Part shown: piece by piece, positions 8,701 through 18,222 of the stretch
Layout: each line of letters begins with the position of its first letter
How positions within the stretch are numbered: position 1 is the stretch's first letter
IMG/VR virus record: IMGVR_UViG_3300044632_000794
Coordinates: 1 to 64,000 of that record
From: a virus
DNA length: 64,000 bases
Reading direction: 5' to 3' (one strand)
Made by a program: the position numbers and the translations under genes
Notes under the pieces: generated by a model
What the model was told of the DNA's origin: nothing
Database searches by the model: none
Seen by the model: the letters and a program-made list of their open reading frames with translations, nothing else

Positions 8701-11700
8701 GTAGTCTTTGGCCCTAGGATTCAAAGAATGCCTGAGCTGTATGCAGCAGTAGATGCAGCAAATAACGGATATAGTTTTGGCGGGCAGATCATGAGAGGCA
8801 CATATGGATATGGAAGAGAAAGCGTATTATCAATATGGGCAAGATTAGTTAACTCTAAGGATTATCCAAAAGTCATTAAAGCAGCAACAATTGCCTCTGA
8901 TGCTGCAATATTGTCAGCTCTTACTGGAATGGATATTAAAGACGCTACAAAACGCACAACTTCAGATTATGATTCAGCAACAAAGCATGCTAAAAAAGCT
9001 GCTAATGCAAATGGAACAACAAAACTGGAAGAGTTTGTAAAAGCAAGAACAGCTCAGTTGATTAAATTAAGCAAAGAGCATCCAGATGCAAACTTGATTT
9101 TAGATGCCTATTCAAATAAAAATAAATATGATCAGTCTGCAAAAGCATCTGGACACAAAAAAATTGATACAACGAACTACACAAGAACAATGCTGTCCGT
9201 AGTTGATGATCTAGTTGCTCAAGGAATTATAAGCCCAGGACAAGCCAAGAAGGTTCTTGGAATTTTAGGTGATGTTTCAGCTTCACCCGATCCTATTCAT
9301 AAATCTCATTTTATGACTGCAAAAGAATCTGCTTCAATCTTTAAGCCAGGAGAGCTAGAAAAGCTACTTGTAGCAGATGGAATGTCAAAAGCCGAAGCAG
9401 CAAAGTATGCTGGTATTACTGGAGTTAGATCAAACAACTATGTTGGTCAATCTGCAGGATTAATGGGATCTTTTAATACCATGTTTGCTGGAATAGCATC
9501 AGGCAAGGGCGGCAACTTTAAAGATGAGATTTCTCCATTTCAAGATGAGGCGAAGCGGAATTTTATAGAAGGAATTAAGAAGATTAAAGCTAAGCTAGGT
9601 ATAAAAGGCAAAACAACAATGCCTGAAATTATTAAACAGCTTACTACGCTGAAAATGAAATCTGGAGGTGGAATGTATGGCAGAATGATTCCAACACTCG
9701 GTGGAAGGTTAGCTTCCATGAACAGTTCTTGGATGAGACCATTAACTGGTCCAGCTGTTGGATTTTTTAACGCAGGAGGTCCAGTTGGTCCTGCTGATCT
9801 TTCAACAATAGGTAACTACGAAGATTCTTCAGGAATATTTCAGCGCAACGTTGGGATGGACCCTAAGCTGGGATTTTTAATGGGGGGAATGATTCCAGGT
9901 GGATCTATATCTAGAGGCAGATCAAATTATGGAAATATTGCTCCTGCCCTAAGATTGCTTGCACCAGATAAACAATTAAAGATTTTAGCAAAGGCAAGAG
10001 AATTAAGCTCAAGAGGATCGCTAGGTAAATTTGCTGATATGCCAGTAACTGAATATGGGCATCAAATTTCTGCAAGCACAGGAATGAGTTATCCCGTACC
10101 TGGTGTATCTGGACTGTATAAAGTCGGTAACAAAAAAGTTTTTGTTAAAGGTGTTCCTAATGAATTAACTGCAGTTCATGAGCCAATTGGCACTCAAATT
10201 GCAAGAGATCTTTTTGGAGTACATTCTCCAGTACAAACAGCTAGAACAGTTGCAAATCCATTAGATCCAACAAAAAAAACCAAGCTACTTGCTCTAGAAT
10301 CAGATTACGACCCACGCTTTGCAAACACTAATGTGCCATGGGATGAAGATACAGTCCTTAGACAGCTTGCTAATTCTCTTCTTTTAAACAACAAAGATTT
10401 ATCTAGAGCAAACGTGTATGGTAATTTTAATCCAGATGTTGGACAAGCTGGAGTATTACCTAAAGCATCTGGTAATACACGTCTTGCATCAGCTGATGAA
10501 ATGAACTCTATGGAAAAGCAAGCAATGATTAATCTGCTTGCCGTTAAAGGTGGAGCAAGAAAAGATTTTGCACGTGACACTGCCCCAATAATTTCTCAAA
10601 TGAGCCCAAAAAAATACGGCAAAAAAATGAAAAAGATATTAGAAGATGCCCGTCCAAAATTAGTAAAAATAATAAATGGTTTACCTGTAGATCTTAGACC
10701 ACCTTATGAAGCAATGCTCAAAAGATTGGATGATGGTATCGAGGTTGATTGGAGTAAATATCATGCCGTACATGCTAATCCAAAATATCTTAATGCTGGA
10801 GGACCAGTCGGTGGAGGTCCAGTTAAGAGAAATAGATCTGCTTACGGAAGGCCAGGCAACCCAGCAAAAAGAGCAGCTTGGGAAGCAGAACAACGTGCAC
10901 AAAGAGAAAGGGATGCAGCGGCAGCAAGATCTAGAGCAGCATCTCATCAGATAAGTGGACAGCAGGCTTTAACAAGCGGCTTAGGTAGAGAAGCAGTAAG
11001 AACAGGTACAACAAGTTTCTACAACCCTGGTCAGGTAATTGTTAACAACGCCCTTGACCCATTTAGAAACTCTGCAATGATGAAGGCTAGATACCTTGAA
11101 GCTGGATTTAATAACCTTGCAAATTCTGCAACAAAGGGTGCAGTTACATTAAGATATGGATTGATGACATCTGGAACTCATGTAAAGCAAGCTTATCAAG
11201 AGTATACAAAAAAACTTGTTAATTCAGGAAGAGCATCACTTGCTACAATGAAAATGAATGCAGCAATAGCGCAAGCCGCTGGAAGCGTTTTTGCATCTGG
11301 AGTACGTGCAGAAAATGCTGGAAGACTTGGACAAGCTTATCCTGGACAATATAGTATTAATCCCGCAACTGGACTTCCAATAAACACTGCAACTGGAAAG
11401 CAAGTTGGAATGATGAGTGGACCAGCAATTATTGGAAACTGGAAGCAAGCTGGAGATGGTGTCAACAGCAGAAAAGTTGGAACTTTAGGTTTTAGAAAAA
11501 CAGAGTACATGGTTGGCGATAAAGTAATGACCGCAGCGCAGATGAAGGCTGCTGGAATGGCTGTTCCTCAAAAGCCAATGGGTATGGGCGGCGGAGCGAT
11601 GGGCGCATCTATGGCTGGATCAATGGCTGGTATGGCAATGATGAGCCAAGAAAAAGTTTTGGGTATGAGTGGACAAGCTGCTGGTATGGGAGTTATGGGA

Positions 11701-14358
11701 GCCGCATCAATATTGCCTTTCATAGCTGGACCAGCTATAACTAAAGCTAGGGCTGGTCTTTCAGGATTAGGATCTGGCGTCAAGGCAATTACTGCAGGCA
11801 CAATGAGTTTAACTAAAGCTATGCATAATGTTTTAATGGTTGCAAAAGGATTTGGCCCAGTAGGGTTAGCAATAAGCGCAGTTTTTGCAGGCTTTAAGAT
11901 TTACAAGAAAGTTCAGGATGATTGGCAAGACGCAAGAATGGGTCTTTCCATGACAGCTAAAGCTGCAGAGCAAGCTGGAGTAAAGTATTTTAACTTGCAA
12001 GAAACAATGCAGGGGTACATAGATAAACAAAAGTTAGCAACAGCAGCCGCAAAGGGTTCAGCAAATAGTTCAATTGGAATGCCTGGTCTTCCTCAGTCTA
12101 TAGAAGAAATGAAAAAGGCAAAAGAAGAAGGTAAGGGATTAAAGGATCTAATTGAATCTATTAATAGATCAACTAGTACGCAAGAAACACAAAGACTGGT
12201 ATCTAATCAAAAAGCTCAATACATTGCAGCTGGAATGAGTATTGAAGAAGCAAATAAAAAGATATATGGTGCTTTAGCTAATAGCGATAAAGCATCTCAA
12301 GCTTATACCATGCTTGCAAATACAGAATTTGGAGCAATAATAGACAAGTCTTCAGCAGCAGAATTTTCTGTTGGAAACCTTGTAAATACTTTAAGTAAGG
12401 GCCCAGGAACTGCCGATTGGTATAAGGAAGTCGGGAATGGTTTTGAAGGCCTTATAAACGTTTTCTCTAATGCTACTAAATCTCTAATTGGCACTAAAGA
12501 CGAGCTTGGAAACGTTATAGACGAGTATAAAGCATATGAAATGGTTATGTCAAAAGCAGAAGCAAATAATCCTGGAATGAATAAGGAGATTGGTTCAGAC
12601 GTATATAGTAATCTTGAAAAGACCCAACCCCTTCTAGCATCAATAACAAATCAAACAGACAGCATAAAGGGAATTTTAGCAAAATGGAAGTTATTTACTT
12701 CTGGAATTAATATAGATTTAAGTAAGATTGATTCTACCTTAGCAATAAAATTAGCTGGGTTTACATCAGCAATTGGAACAGGTATTGCTGAATTAACTAA
12801 AGCTGCTGATAACGCGACAACATATGGGAAAACTGGAGCAGCCTTAGCTAAGCTACAAAAAACAATCGCTGCAACTTCAGCTGCTTCACAAAGAGCAAAT
12901 GCAGCTTCTCAAAGAAGCGCACAGGAAGAATTAAAAGCAATTGCTAAAAAGATTAAGCTTATAGAAGAAGAAAAGAATAAAAAGCTAGAAGCGTTAAGAG
13001 CAACTCAAGATGCATCAAACTATGCTTTAGAGCTACAAAAGCTACAAATAGAGTATGCCGATGCGGTTTCTCGTGGAGATATGGCAGGAGCTGCATCAGC
13101 AAGAATAAGCATTGATCAGCTTACATCTAATAGACAAAGCGAGCTTGCGGCTAAAGCCATTGAAGATGCTGCAAATAAAGCCAAAGCGCCTTTAGAAAAA
13201 GATGCTGAGCGCATACAGGATAGGTCTGATAAAAAAACAATTGCTTTTCAGAATGCCACGGATAATGCCGCATTAGCTGGCGAAATAATGACAACCATTA
13301 CTGGATTCCAAACAAAGTATAATGATTTAACAACTAGAGCCATTAACGCAAAGCTTCTTCCTGATAAAGAAAGAGCAGCAGAAGAGTTAAAAATTACTGA
13401 AGAGCTAGTAGCTCTTATTAAGGAAATTCAAAAGGCTGGTTCTGGAAGTACTACATCTGCAAAAACAGTAAGAGAGGCATTCGGCACGTATTTTGATAAA
13501 GACGGAAAGCCAATGTCTCCTGGAACCACAACTTCTGGATCTCCAGTTGGATTTGATAAAAATGGTAAGCCTATATTGTCTAGCACAACAACAGTCAATA
13601 AAGGTGTTACAGATGCATTCCAAAGAGATTTAGCTGCTGTAGAAAAGCTAGCAACAGCAATAACTGGAAATGTAACAATTAAGCAACTTCGTGATGACGT
13701 TGTAAAAGCACTAGGAGGCTACAAGGCACCCGCACCAAAGGGTACTGTTGAATTTGGAAAGGATACAGTTCAGCAAGGTAGAGGAAAAAATGCAATAGAG
13801 GCTGCTAAAAACGCAAGATCTTCTGGATCCTCAAAGATGGTTAGCATTAATGATGTTGTATGGTATAGATTTAGCTGGAATGGGAAAGAGTACATAAGTA
13901 ATGATTCTGGAACAGAAGTTTATTCATGGGATGACCAGAAAAAAACTAAGGGTGCTAGAGTTAAGTATGCCAACGGAGGATTAGCTAAAAACTTTGCTCC
14001 AGGTGGAGGAGTTTATGGTCCAGGAACTGGAACATCAGATTCTATACCAGCAATGTTATCAAATGGTGAATATGTTATTAGGGCTCAATCGGTTCAAGCA
14101 ATAGGGGTTCCTATGCTAGACAAGATAAACAAATTAGCAGGCGGAGGAATGGTAAGTTATGATGTTCCTAGGATGTCAAGCGGTGGCCGAATAAGATTTA
14201 ACGAAGGAGGCCTTGCTTCATCTGGAAGCACATTGTATAATATCAATGTAGAGCTTAATGGAACTAATCTTACAGCGGATCAAGTTGCTGCATCAATTCA
14301 TAAAGAAATGAGAATTAGAGAAATGGCTGCTGGAGTAAATAGAAGGGTTGGTGGATAA
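5785..14358 (+). CDS. Tape measure protein with embedded domains
   Basis: 2857 residues, GTG start sharing its G with the chaperone stop. Sets tail length and is ejected into the host; by the usual ~0.15 nm per residue this would predict a very long tail unless inserted domains do not count. Residues ~1-150 are coiled coil; ~185-440 contain the PhageMin_Tail core (NTQWAGRQLTVGLTVPLT, TAMREGGINASEGANALKSG); ~545-580 and ~1975-2045 are hydrophobic (membrane-active in other tape measures); ~2300-2460 coiled coil; ~2740-2760 has the frequent GTSDSIPAMLSNGEYVIRA motif. Gly-rich linkers of the NAGGPVG/NEGGG type punctuate residues 890-2800. Residues ~1426-1669 resemble a HipA/actin-fragmin kinase-like domain (see findings); ~1010-1290 is another unrecognised globular insert. 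Confidence 0.92.
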   Translation: MADEQIVTSIVAKADLSSLVSEVHRASSSLQQLQRELLASNKAISASTKLANNLFRDTLTSSGQFSSHFVNLNSDVDKFGKNLDAGRLKLKNYFQTFREHATTQKGMIRELAKEQVMLQNSVLQPLGRNAQGLMQYNVMIPRGLDAVKNSAQLARMELQIMNRALSEGAGSLINWGKNTQWAGRQLTVGLTVPLTMFGSAAGKAFREADQELVRLTKVYGGLAATSAADLKAIREEVVQTAKTLSQTMGASFKDTIALGADIAATGKMGNDLLGSIEETTRLSILGEVDRQDAMKATLSIQTAFKQNTEQLTESINFLNAVENQTSTTLNDLVEAIPKAGPVIQQLGGSIEDLALYMTAMREGGINASEGANALKSGLASLINPTKQTVGMMSDFGIDVMGMVAKNTGNTTGLLIDLQGALDKLDPLSKARALEQMFGKFQFARMSALLNNLGKEGSQTLQVMDLMKASTSDLAGIAERELGMITESASGKYRKAIETLKATLAEVGEEFLGVATKIINAASKILDFFTNLPSPIKKALTFMAGFTALVGPLIMLTGVLANFFGYITKGIVQLRSFFMRANGWKMLTPEIIAAQKAAEMVENAFYSDAAAAQVLHNALQKLVLDYQNLQAASMKNAVPVNPGVTTVAGNTIVAAGRRVVDPNDPYVGDPNTRAMSHIRPRDPNAPATLFGGVPGAIPVNRGISRTPQIYMNDRLPNIEGLTSVKGISTGIVAPEAAKFHALMATLGMQTEQEVAMLKKTIAMGGTVSRELLDTFDDILPITQRFANSAAEQSALIVQQMRNAEITVDQAKARILALNAQIEADMGAAVSMYAAGKGRSIDLTKAPMMNQPVVDANGQFTLRDLYKKESNRTVMEEFGRVRGVRTFGAPYSIQTTRLPKFNEGGGVEDFGPGKTMVSGPSSINYDDRLGSVPIGGYVLNQSASMDPANAPLVEMAAATYEDGGKITAALTPREVVFGPRIQRMPELYAAVDAANNGYSFGGQIMRGTYGYGRESVLSIWARLVNSKDYPKVIKAATIASDAAILSALTGMDIKDATKRTTSDYDSATKHAKKAANANGTTKLEEFVKARTAQLIKLSKEHPDANLILDAYSNKNKYDQSAKASGHKKIDTTNYTRTMLSVVDDLVAQGIISPGQAKKVLGILGDVSASPDPIHKSHFMTAKESASIFKPGELEKLLVADGMSKAEAAKYAGITGVRSNNYVGQSAGLMGSFNTMFAGIASGKGGNFKDEISPFQDEAKRNFIEGIKKIKAKLGIKGKTTMPEIIKQLTTLKMKSGGGMYGRMIPTLGGRLASMNSSWMRPLTGPAVGFFNAGGPVGPADLSTIGNYEDSSGIFQRNVGMDPKLGFLMGGMIPGGSISRGRSNYGNIAPALRLLAPDKQLKILAKARELSSRGSLGKFADMPVTEYGHQISASTGMSYPVPGVSGLYKVGNKKVFVKGVPNELTAVHEPIGTQIARDLFGVHSPVQTARTVANPLDPTKKTKLLALESDYDPRFANTNVPWDEDTVLRQLANSLLLNNKDLSRANVYGNFNPDVGQAGVLPKASGNTRLASADEMNSMEKQAMINLLAVKGGARKDFARDTAPIISQMSPKKYGKKMKKILEDARPKLVKIINGLPVDLRPPYEAMLKRLDDGIEVDWSKYHAVHANPKYLNAGGPVGGGPVKRNRSAYGRPGNPAKRAAWEAEQRAQRERDAAAARSRAASHQISGQQALTSGLGREAVRTGTTSFYNPGQVIVNNALDPFRNSAMMKARYLEAGFNNLANSATKGAVTLRYGLMTSGTHVKQAYQEYTKKLVNSGRASLATMKMNAAIAQAAGSVFASGVRAENAGRLGQAYPGQYSINPATGLPINTATGKQVGMMSGPAIIGNWKQAGDGVNSRKVGTLGFRKTEYMVGDKVMTAAQMKAAGMAVPQKPMGMGGGAMGASMAGSMAGMAMMSQEKVLGMSGQAAGMGVMGAASILPFIAGPAITKARAGLSGLGSGVKAITAGTMSLTKAMHNVLMVAKGFGPVGLAISAVFAGFKIYKKVQDDWQDARMGLSMTAKAAEQAGVKYFNLQETMQGYIDKQKLATAAAKGSANSSIGMPGLPQSIEEMKKAKEEGKGLKDLIESINRSTSTQETQRLVSNQKAQYIAAGMSIEEANKKIYGALANSDKASQAYTMLANTEFGAIIDKSSAAEFSVGNLVNTLSKGPGTADWYKEVGNGFEGLINVFSNATKSLIGTKDELGNVIDEYKAYEMVMSKAEANNPGMNKEIGSDVYSNLEKTQPLLASITNQTDSIKGILAKWKLFTSGINIDLSKIDSTLAIKLAGFTSAIGTGIAELTKAADNATTYGKTGAALAKLQKTIAATSAASQRANAASQRSAQEELKAIAKKIKLIEEEKNKKLEALRATQDASNYALELQKLQIEYADAVSRGDMAGAASARISIDQLTSNRQSELAAKAIEDAANKAKAPLEKDAERIQDRSDKKTIAFQNATDNAALAGEIMTTITGFQTKYNDLTTRAINAKLLPDKERAAEELKITEELVALIKEIQKAGSGSTTSAKTVREAFGTYFDKDGKPMSPGTTTSGSPVGFDKNGKPILSSTTTVNKGVTDAFQRDLAAVEKLATAITGNVTIKQLRDDVVKALGGYKAPAPKGTVEFGKDTVQQGRGKNAIEAAKNARSSGSSKMVSINDVVWYRFSWNGKEYISNDSGTEVYSWDDQKKTKGARVKYANGGLAKNFAPGGGVYGPGTGTSDSIPAMLSNGEYVIRAQSVQAIGVPMLDKINKLAGGGMVSYDVPRMSSGGRIRFNEGGLASSGSTLYNINVELNGTNLTADQVAASIHKEMRIREMAAGVNRRVGG

Positions 14359-14948
14359 TGAGTTTTCAAAATTTAAGTAAAGCATCAATTCTGTACATTG
14401 AAGCGCTTGACCCATTTGCAATTGATACAGCAAACAATAGTTTTGATTACAAGGGTGCATCCCTGACTGTTCCAGGAAACACTTATCCAGCATCAGTTGC
14501 TACTAGAAATAACTTAGCATACAGCTCTGCAAATCAATTAAGATTTAGAAGAGTTTCAGAGCATAATAGACAGCCACTTTCAATTAATATTGATCGAATA
14601 GAGCAGTCTTCTCGAATGGCTAATGGAACAACTAGAAAGTATTTTGTTGCAGACAAGCTAAACATATCTGTTTCTTGGGAAATGCTACCATCATTTAGAA
14701 ATGAAACCGTAGATGGTGCTTGGGGCGCAGAGGATATAAAAAACTTTTATGAAAGCACAGCTGGTCGTGGAGCGTTTAGAATTAAATTAAATCCAACAGT
14801 CTTTTCACCAGATCTAATAACTGATTCAGCGGGAGCCCTGTCTGACGACTATACATATACCGTAATGTTTACATCATGCGACTTCACTCTTATTAAAAGA
14901 GGATTGCAGCCTTTTTGGAGTGTTAATATAACGCTGGAGCAAGTATGA
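14358..14948 (+). CDS. Distal tail-type minor tail protein
   Basis: 196 residues, TAATG overlap with the tape measure gene. First gene after the tape measure, the usual place for the distal tail (Dit-like) or lambda gpM/L-like protein that joins tube and tip. Beta-rich with SANQLRFRRVSEHNRQPLSI and a C-terminal YTVMFTSCDFTLIKRGLQPF/WSVNITLEQV stretch. The NFYESTAGRGAFRIKLNP segment is typical of tail-tip proteins. The exact Dit assignment is inferred from order; membership of the tail tip is likely. Confidence 0.65.
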   Translation: MSFQNLSKASILYIEALDPFAIDTANNSFDYKGASLTVPGNTYPASVATRNNLAYSSANQLRFRRVSEHNRQPLSINIDRIEQSSRMANGTTRKYFVADKLNISVSWEMLPSFRNETVDGAWGAEDIKNFYESTAGRGAFRIKLNPTVFSPDLITDSAGALSDDYTYTVMFTSCDFTLIKRGLQPFWSVNITLEQV

Positions 14949-17900
14949 TATCAGTATCAAATACCACTAAAGATTTACTTAAAAAGGGATATTCTATTTC
15001 AACTTCTGCGGGGGCGGTGATAGAATATAACCTTAACTCCATGGTTGAGTATATAAAAGCAACAACAAATCCAGAAAATATAGTAAACCCATATTCTAAT
15101 GCTTTTAAAAAGTTGTTTCCAATAGATACAATATATAAGCCTTTTAGACCATTAGCCCCAGGAATTAAATACCTAGTTAATACAACAGGTAATACTGATA
15201 CCCCTTTAAATTCTTTTGAAAGACCAAGAGATATAGACTTGGGAACAAAGCCTAGACTATATTACCCTGGCCCAGATATGACATACAAGTATTGGCTTGC
15301 TCCTAAGAATACAAACATAGACATATCTTTGGAGTATTTTTCAGATGAAGCAAAGACTGTAGCAAAGATAGTACCAGCAAATAAAATAATTGCAAGATTT
15401 GAAACAAACCACGATACCCCAACATCATGGATAATAAGCGGTGTGAAGCAAGATGGAACAACAATATCTGCATCAGGCACATCTCTTAATTCAAGTGGGG
15501 AGGCAGTAATACATTACAATGGAACTACATGGTCTACAACAGAACCTACTACATATACATCAACACAGTATTTAAAGAAAATATCTTTAACTGCAGTTAA
15601 TTCAAATACTGGCAAATTAATAGGTGTTATTGAATTAAGCCCAAGATGGGTTTTGCCAATTGATTCTGATTTAGTATCCTTTTCTGTTAATAAAGAAACA
15701 ACTGCAGATGATGGATCAATTGTTCCAGTTGGAATAATTACAGCAAATTACCTCAGCGTATCTTTAATGAAGCCACATTCAACTTCTAGATCAATAGTAG
15801 AATATAATGTAAAAAACAATATTGATAATACAAAAATATATTTGTTTAAAAATTCTATTGTAAAGCCATATGTAAATATTGGGAATGGATCTAGTACTGA
15901 AAAAGTTCCTCAAGGTTTATTCTATGTTAACTCTTGGTCATTGAGTGAGTTTGGAGAGTCTGTAGTTGAGTGTACAGATGCTGCAAAAATATTACAAGAC
16001 ACTTTATGTCCACAATTATTGGTTCAAGATTCACCAGTAACTGCAATAATAAAAAGAGTGCTTGACTCAGTTGGATTTTCTAATTACAGAATCAATGTTA
16101 AAAAAACAGATGGCAAGGTGGACGATAACTCTATTCCATCCTTATCTTATTGGTGGTCTGATGGAGATAAGACTGTGTGGGATGTTCTGCAGGAGCTGTG
16201 TAGAGATATTCAAATGAACGCATTTGTAGACGAGTATAATGTTTTAAATTTTTATAGTAGAAACTTAATATATGATAAAACAGCTCCAACCACATGGACA
16301 TTTACTAGCGAAGACATAAGCAACAACGGAGTATTATCTTACGCACCAAACATTGCAAGCCTTTCATCTAGAGAGATATTTTCTGCAAACCAGGTTAGAG
16401 TTAGATACTCTACTGCATTTGTGTCCACTAACGATCAATCTTCCTCACCACTTTGGAAATCTAGCGAGTCGTTTTTAGGAGCAGGATCCCTTGCAACAGA
16501 CATATCAGACAGCACTACAGTTTTTCAGCTAAATCCAAACACCATAAACTCAGCAAGGCCAGATAAAGTTCTAGATGCATTTAGCGGATACGTAATGATT
16601 AACGGTGAAATTATTGAGTACGATGGATTGTGGTACCAGTATGTTCCTTCTTCGGGCGGAGGACCTACAAGAGTTTTGATTAAAACCCAGTCAGACATAT
16701 GGAAATATTCAGCGTTGTCAAAACCAGGATATAAAAACTTTTACCCAACTGGAGAATATAATATTAAAACCAGAGGTGCACTCTCAACATCTAAATCTGA
16801 TCATAAAAAATCCCTAGACTCATATATAAATAAAGCTGGAGAAAACGATGCCAATAAGTTTAATAAGTATAATATTACTTTAGCAACTCCAGATATAGCA
16901 AAGCTAAAGCCTGGCGTAGGAAACCTTACAACTCCAGCAAGCACCACGGGAGAAACAGTTGCTAAAAGCTTTTTATCAATTTCAAGTTTAGATAAAGATA
17001 AAAAAACTTTTGATATTGCAGTTAAACAGTTTAATTCAATAGACATTTCAAAACCATATTTGTCATTTGGTACAAGAATGTTTTTTGATAGTCAACTTAA
17101 TACTCCAGAGCAGGTAGGCGGTATTGGATTTTGTCTAGATTCAACTGGTAAAAACGGATACTATGTTCTTGTGCGTACTACAGCATTCTCTGGTCTTCAA
17201 AAAGATATTATGATAGTTAGAGTTAATAACGATAAGCTTACAGTTTTAAAAGACAGCCAGCAGACGTCTACTAAAACATTAGCTGGAATTTATGCTGGAA
17301 GCTCTTACAACATAGACGTGCTTGTTAAAAAAGAATCTTTAAAAAATACAATTACTGTTTTCATTAACGGGTTTAAGATAACAGCAACAGATTCTGGTAG
17401 TGATTCGGTTAATTTAACTATACCTCCTATGTCTCTTACAAAAAATGTAGGATTGCACTGCGGACAAGGAGTTGCGTATTTTGAGTACTTGTATGCTAAA
17501 TCAATAGATGAGGCGGCGTACAAAACATTAAGCCTAAACAAGTCATTTGAGTATAATGGTGTATATTCTGATGACACAATATCAATGCTTTATGGAGATT
17601 TAATTTATAATGATGGAGAAACATCTCCAGACCAGAGTGGATCTCTTTTTGAATTTGGAACAACTGCAAGAGAAATTAGAAAAGTAAAAGTCTCTTATGA
17701 CGACAGGCCAGCAGTCCCTATTCAATTTAGGACATCAATGAATAAGTATGCCACTGTGCTAGACCAAAGACTACAGCCATTTACTGCAGAAACTTATATA
17801 TTGAATAATACATCTACTACGGTAGTTCTAGATGATAGCAATTATACTAGCTTTTATGTGTTAGGAAATTCTATCAGAAGATCAGGTGTAATTGATTACG

Positions 17901-18199
17901 ATACAGATCAGTCTACTGATTCAGAAAATAAAGAGTCTGTTATATTTGATTCATCTTGGATACAGTCAGAAGAAGATGCAAAATCACTTGCAGAATGGAT
18001 AAAGTCTAATTCTTTGAGTAAGGGCAGATTTGTAGAAATGACAATATTTGGAAATCCGATTATATCGGCAGGAGATATAGTGTCAATAAATTATCCGATT
18101 TTAGGCATGACAGAGAGTAGCGAAAAATACATAGTTACAAGGTGCTCTTTAAATTATCAGGAAGGGATAAGTACCTCAATTTCGTGTAGAGCTATCTAA
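14945..18199 (+). CDS. Large minor tail protein (tail hub/tip) with LamG-like domain
   Basis: 1084 residues, ATGA overlap with the previous gene. N-terminal half has hub-like features (EYNLNSMVEY, VNSWSLSEFGESVVECTDAA around residue 330, DAAKILQDTLCPQLLVQDSP, then a WSDGDKTVWDVLQELCRDIQ segment typical of phage tail hub/endopeptidase-associated proteins). Residues ~680-860 form a concanavalin/LamG-like jelly roll (KPYLSFGTRMFFD, GGIGFCLDSTGKNGYYVLVR, ITVFINGFKITATDSG), a likely sugar-binding insert. The C-terminal NYPILGMTESSEKYIVTRCS closes the hub domain. No catalytic residues recognised. Overlap and order place it at the tail tip. Confidence 0.7.
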   Translation: MISVSNTTKDLLKKGYSISTSAGAVIEYNLNSMVEYIKATTNPENIVNPYSNAFKKLFPIDTIYKPFRPLAPGIKYLVNTTGNTDTPLNSFERPRDIDLGTKPRLYYPGPDMTYKYWLAPKNTNIDISLEYFSDEAKTVAKIVPANKIIARFETNHDTPTSWIISGVKQDGTTISASGTSLNSSGEAVIHYNGTTWSTTEPTTYTSTQYLKKISLTAVNSNTGKLIGVIELSPRWVLPIDSDLVSFSVNKETTADDGSIVPVGIITANYLSVSLMKPHSTSRSIVEYNVKNNIDNTKIYLFKNSIVKPYVNIGNGSSTEKVPQGLFYVNSWSLSEFGESVVECTDAAKILQDTLCPQLLVQDSPVTAIIKRVLDSVGFSNYRINVKKTDGKVDDNSIPSLSYWWSDGDKTVWDVLQELCRDIQMNAFVDEYNVLNFYSRNLIYDKTAPTTWTFTSEDISNNGVLSYAPNIASLSSREIFSANQVRVRYSTAFVSTNDQSSSPLWKSSESFLGAGSLATDISDSTTVFQLNPNTINSARPDKVLDAFSGYVMINGEIIEYDGLWYQYVPSSGGGPTRVLIKTQSDIWKYSALSKPGYKNFYPTGEYNIKTRGALSTSKSDHKKSLDSYINKAGENDANKFNKYNITLATPDIAKLKPGVGNLTTPASTTGETVAKSFLSISSLDKDKKTFDIAVKQFNSIDISKPYLSFGTRMFFDSQLNTPEQVGGIGFCLDSTGKNGYYVLVRTTAFSGLQKDIMIVRVNNDKLTVLKDSQQTSTKTLAGIYAGSSYNIDVLVKKESLKNTITVFINGFKITATDSGSDSVNLTIPPMSLTKNVGLHCGQGVAYFEYLYAKSIDEAAYKTLSLNKSFEYNGVYSDDTISMLYGDLIYNDGETSPDQSGSLFEFGTTAREIRKVKVSYDDRPAVPIQFRTSMNKYATVLDQRLQPFTAETYILNNTSTTVVLDDSNYTSFYVLGNSIRRSGVIDYDTDQSTDSENKESVIFDSSWIQSEEDAKSLAEWIKSNSLSKGRFVEMTIFGNPIISAGDIVSINYPILGMTESSEKYIVTRCSLNYQEGISTSISCRAI

Positions 18200-18207
18200 T
18201 AACGTAA

Positions 18208-18216
18208 TGGTATAAT
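18208..18216 (+). promoter_or_regulatory. Extended -10 promoter, probably leaderless
   Basis: TGGTATAAT at 18208-18216, with only 6 bases between the last T and the ATG at 18223. The expected transcription start coincides with the A of the ATG, so the mRNA would have no leader. No Shine-Dalgarno sequence is present before this ATG, in agreement. Confidence 0.65.
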
Positions 18217-18222
18217 AAATAA

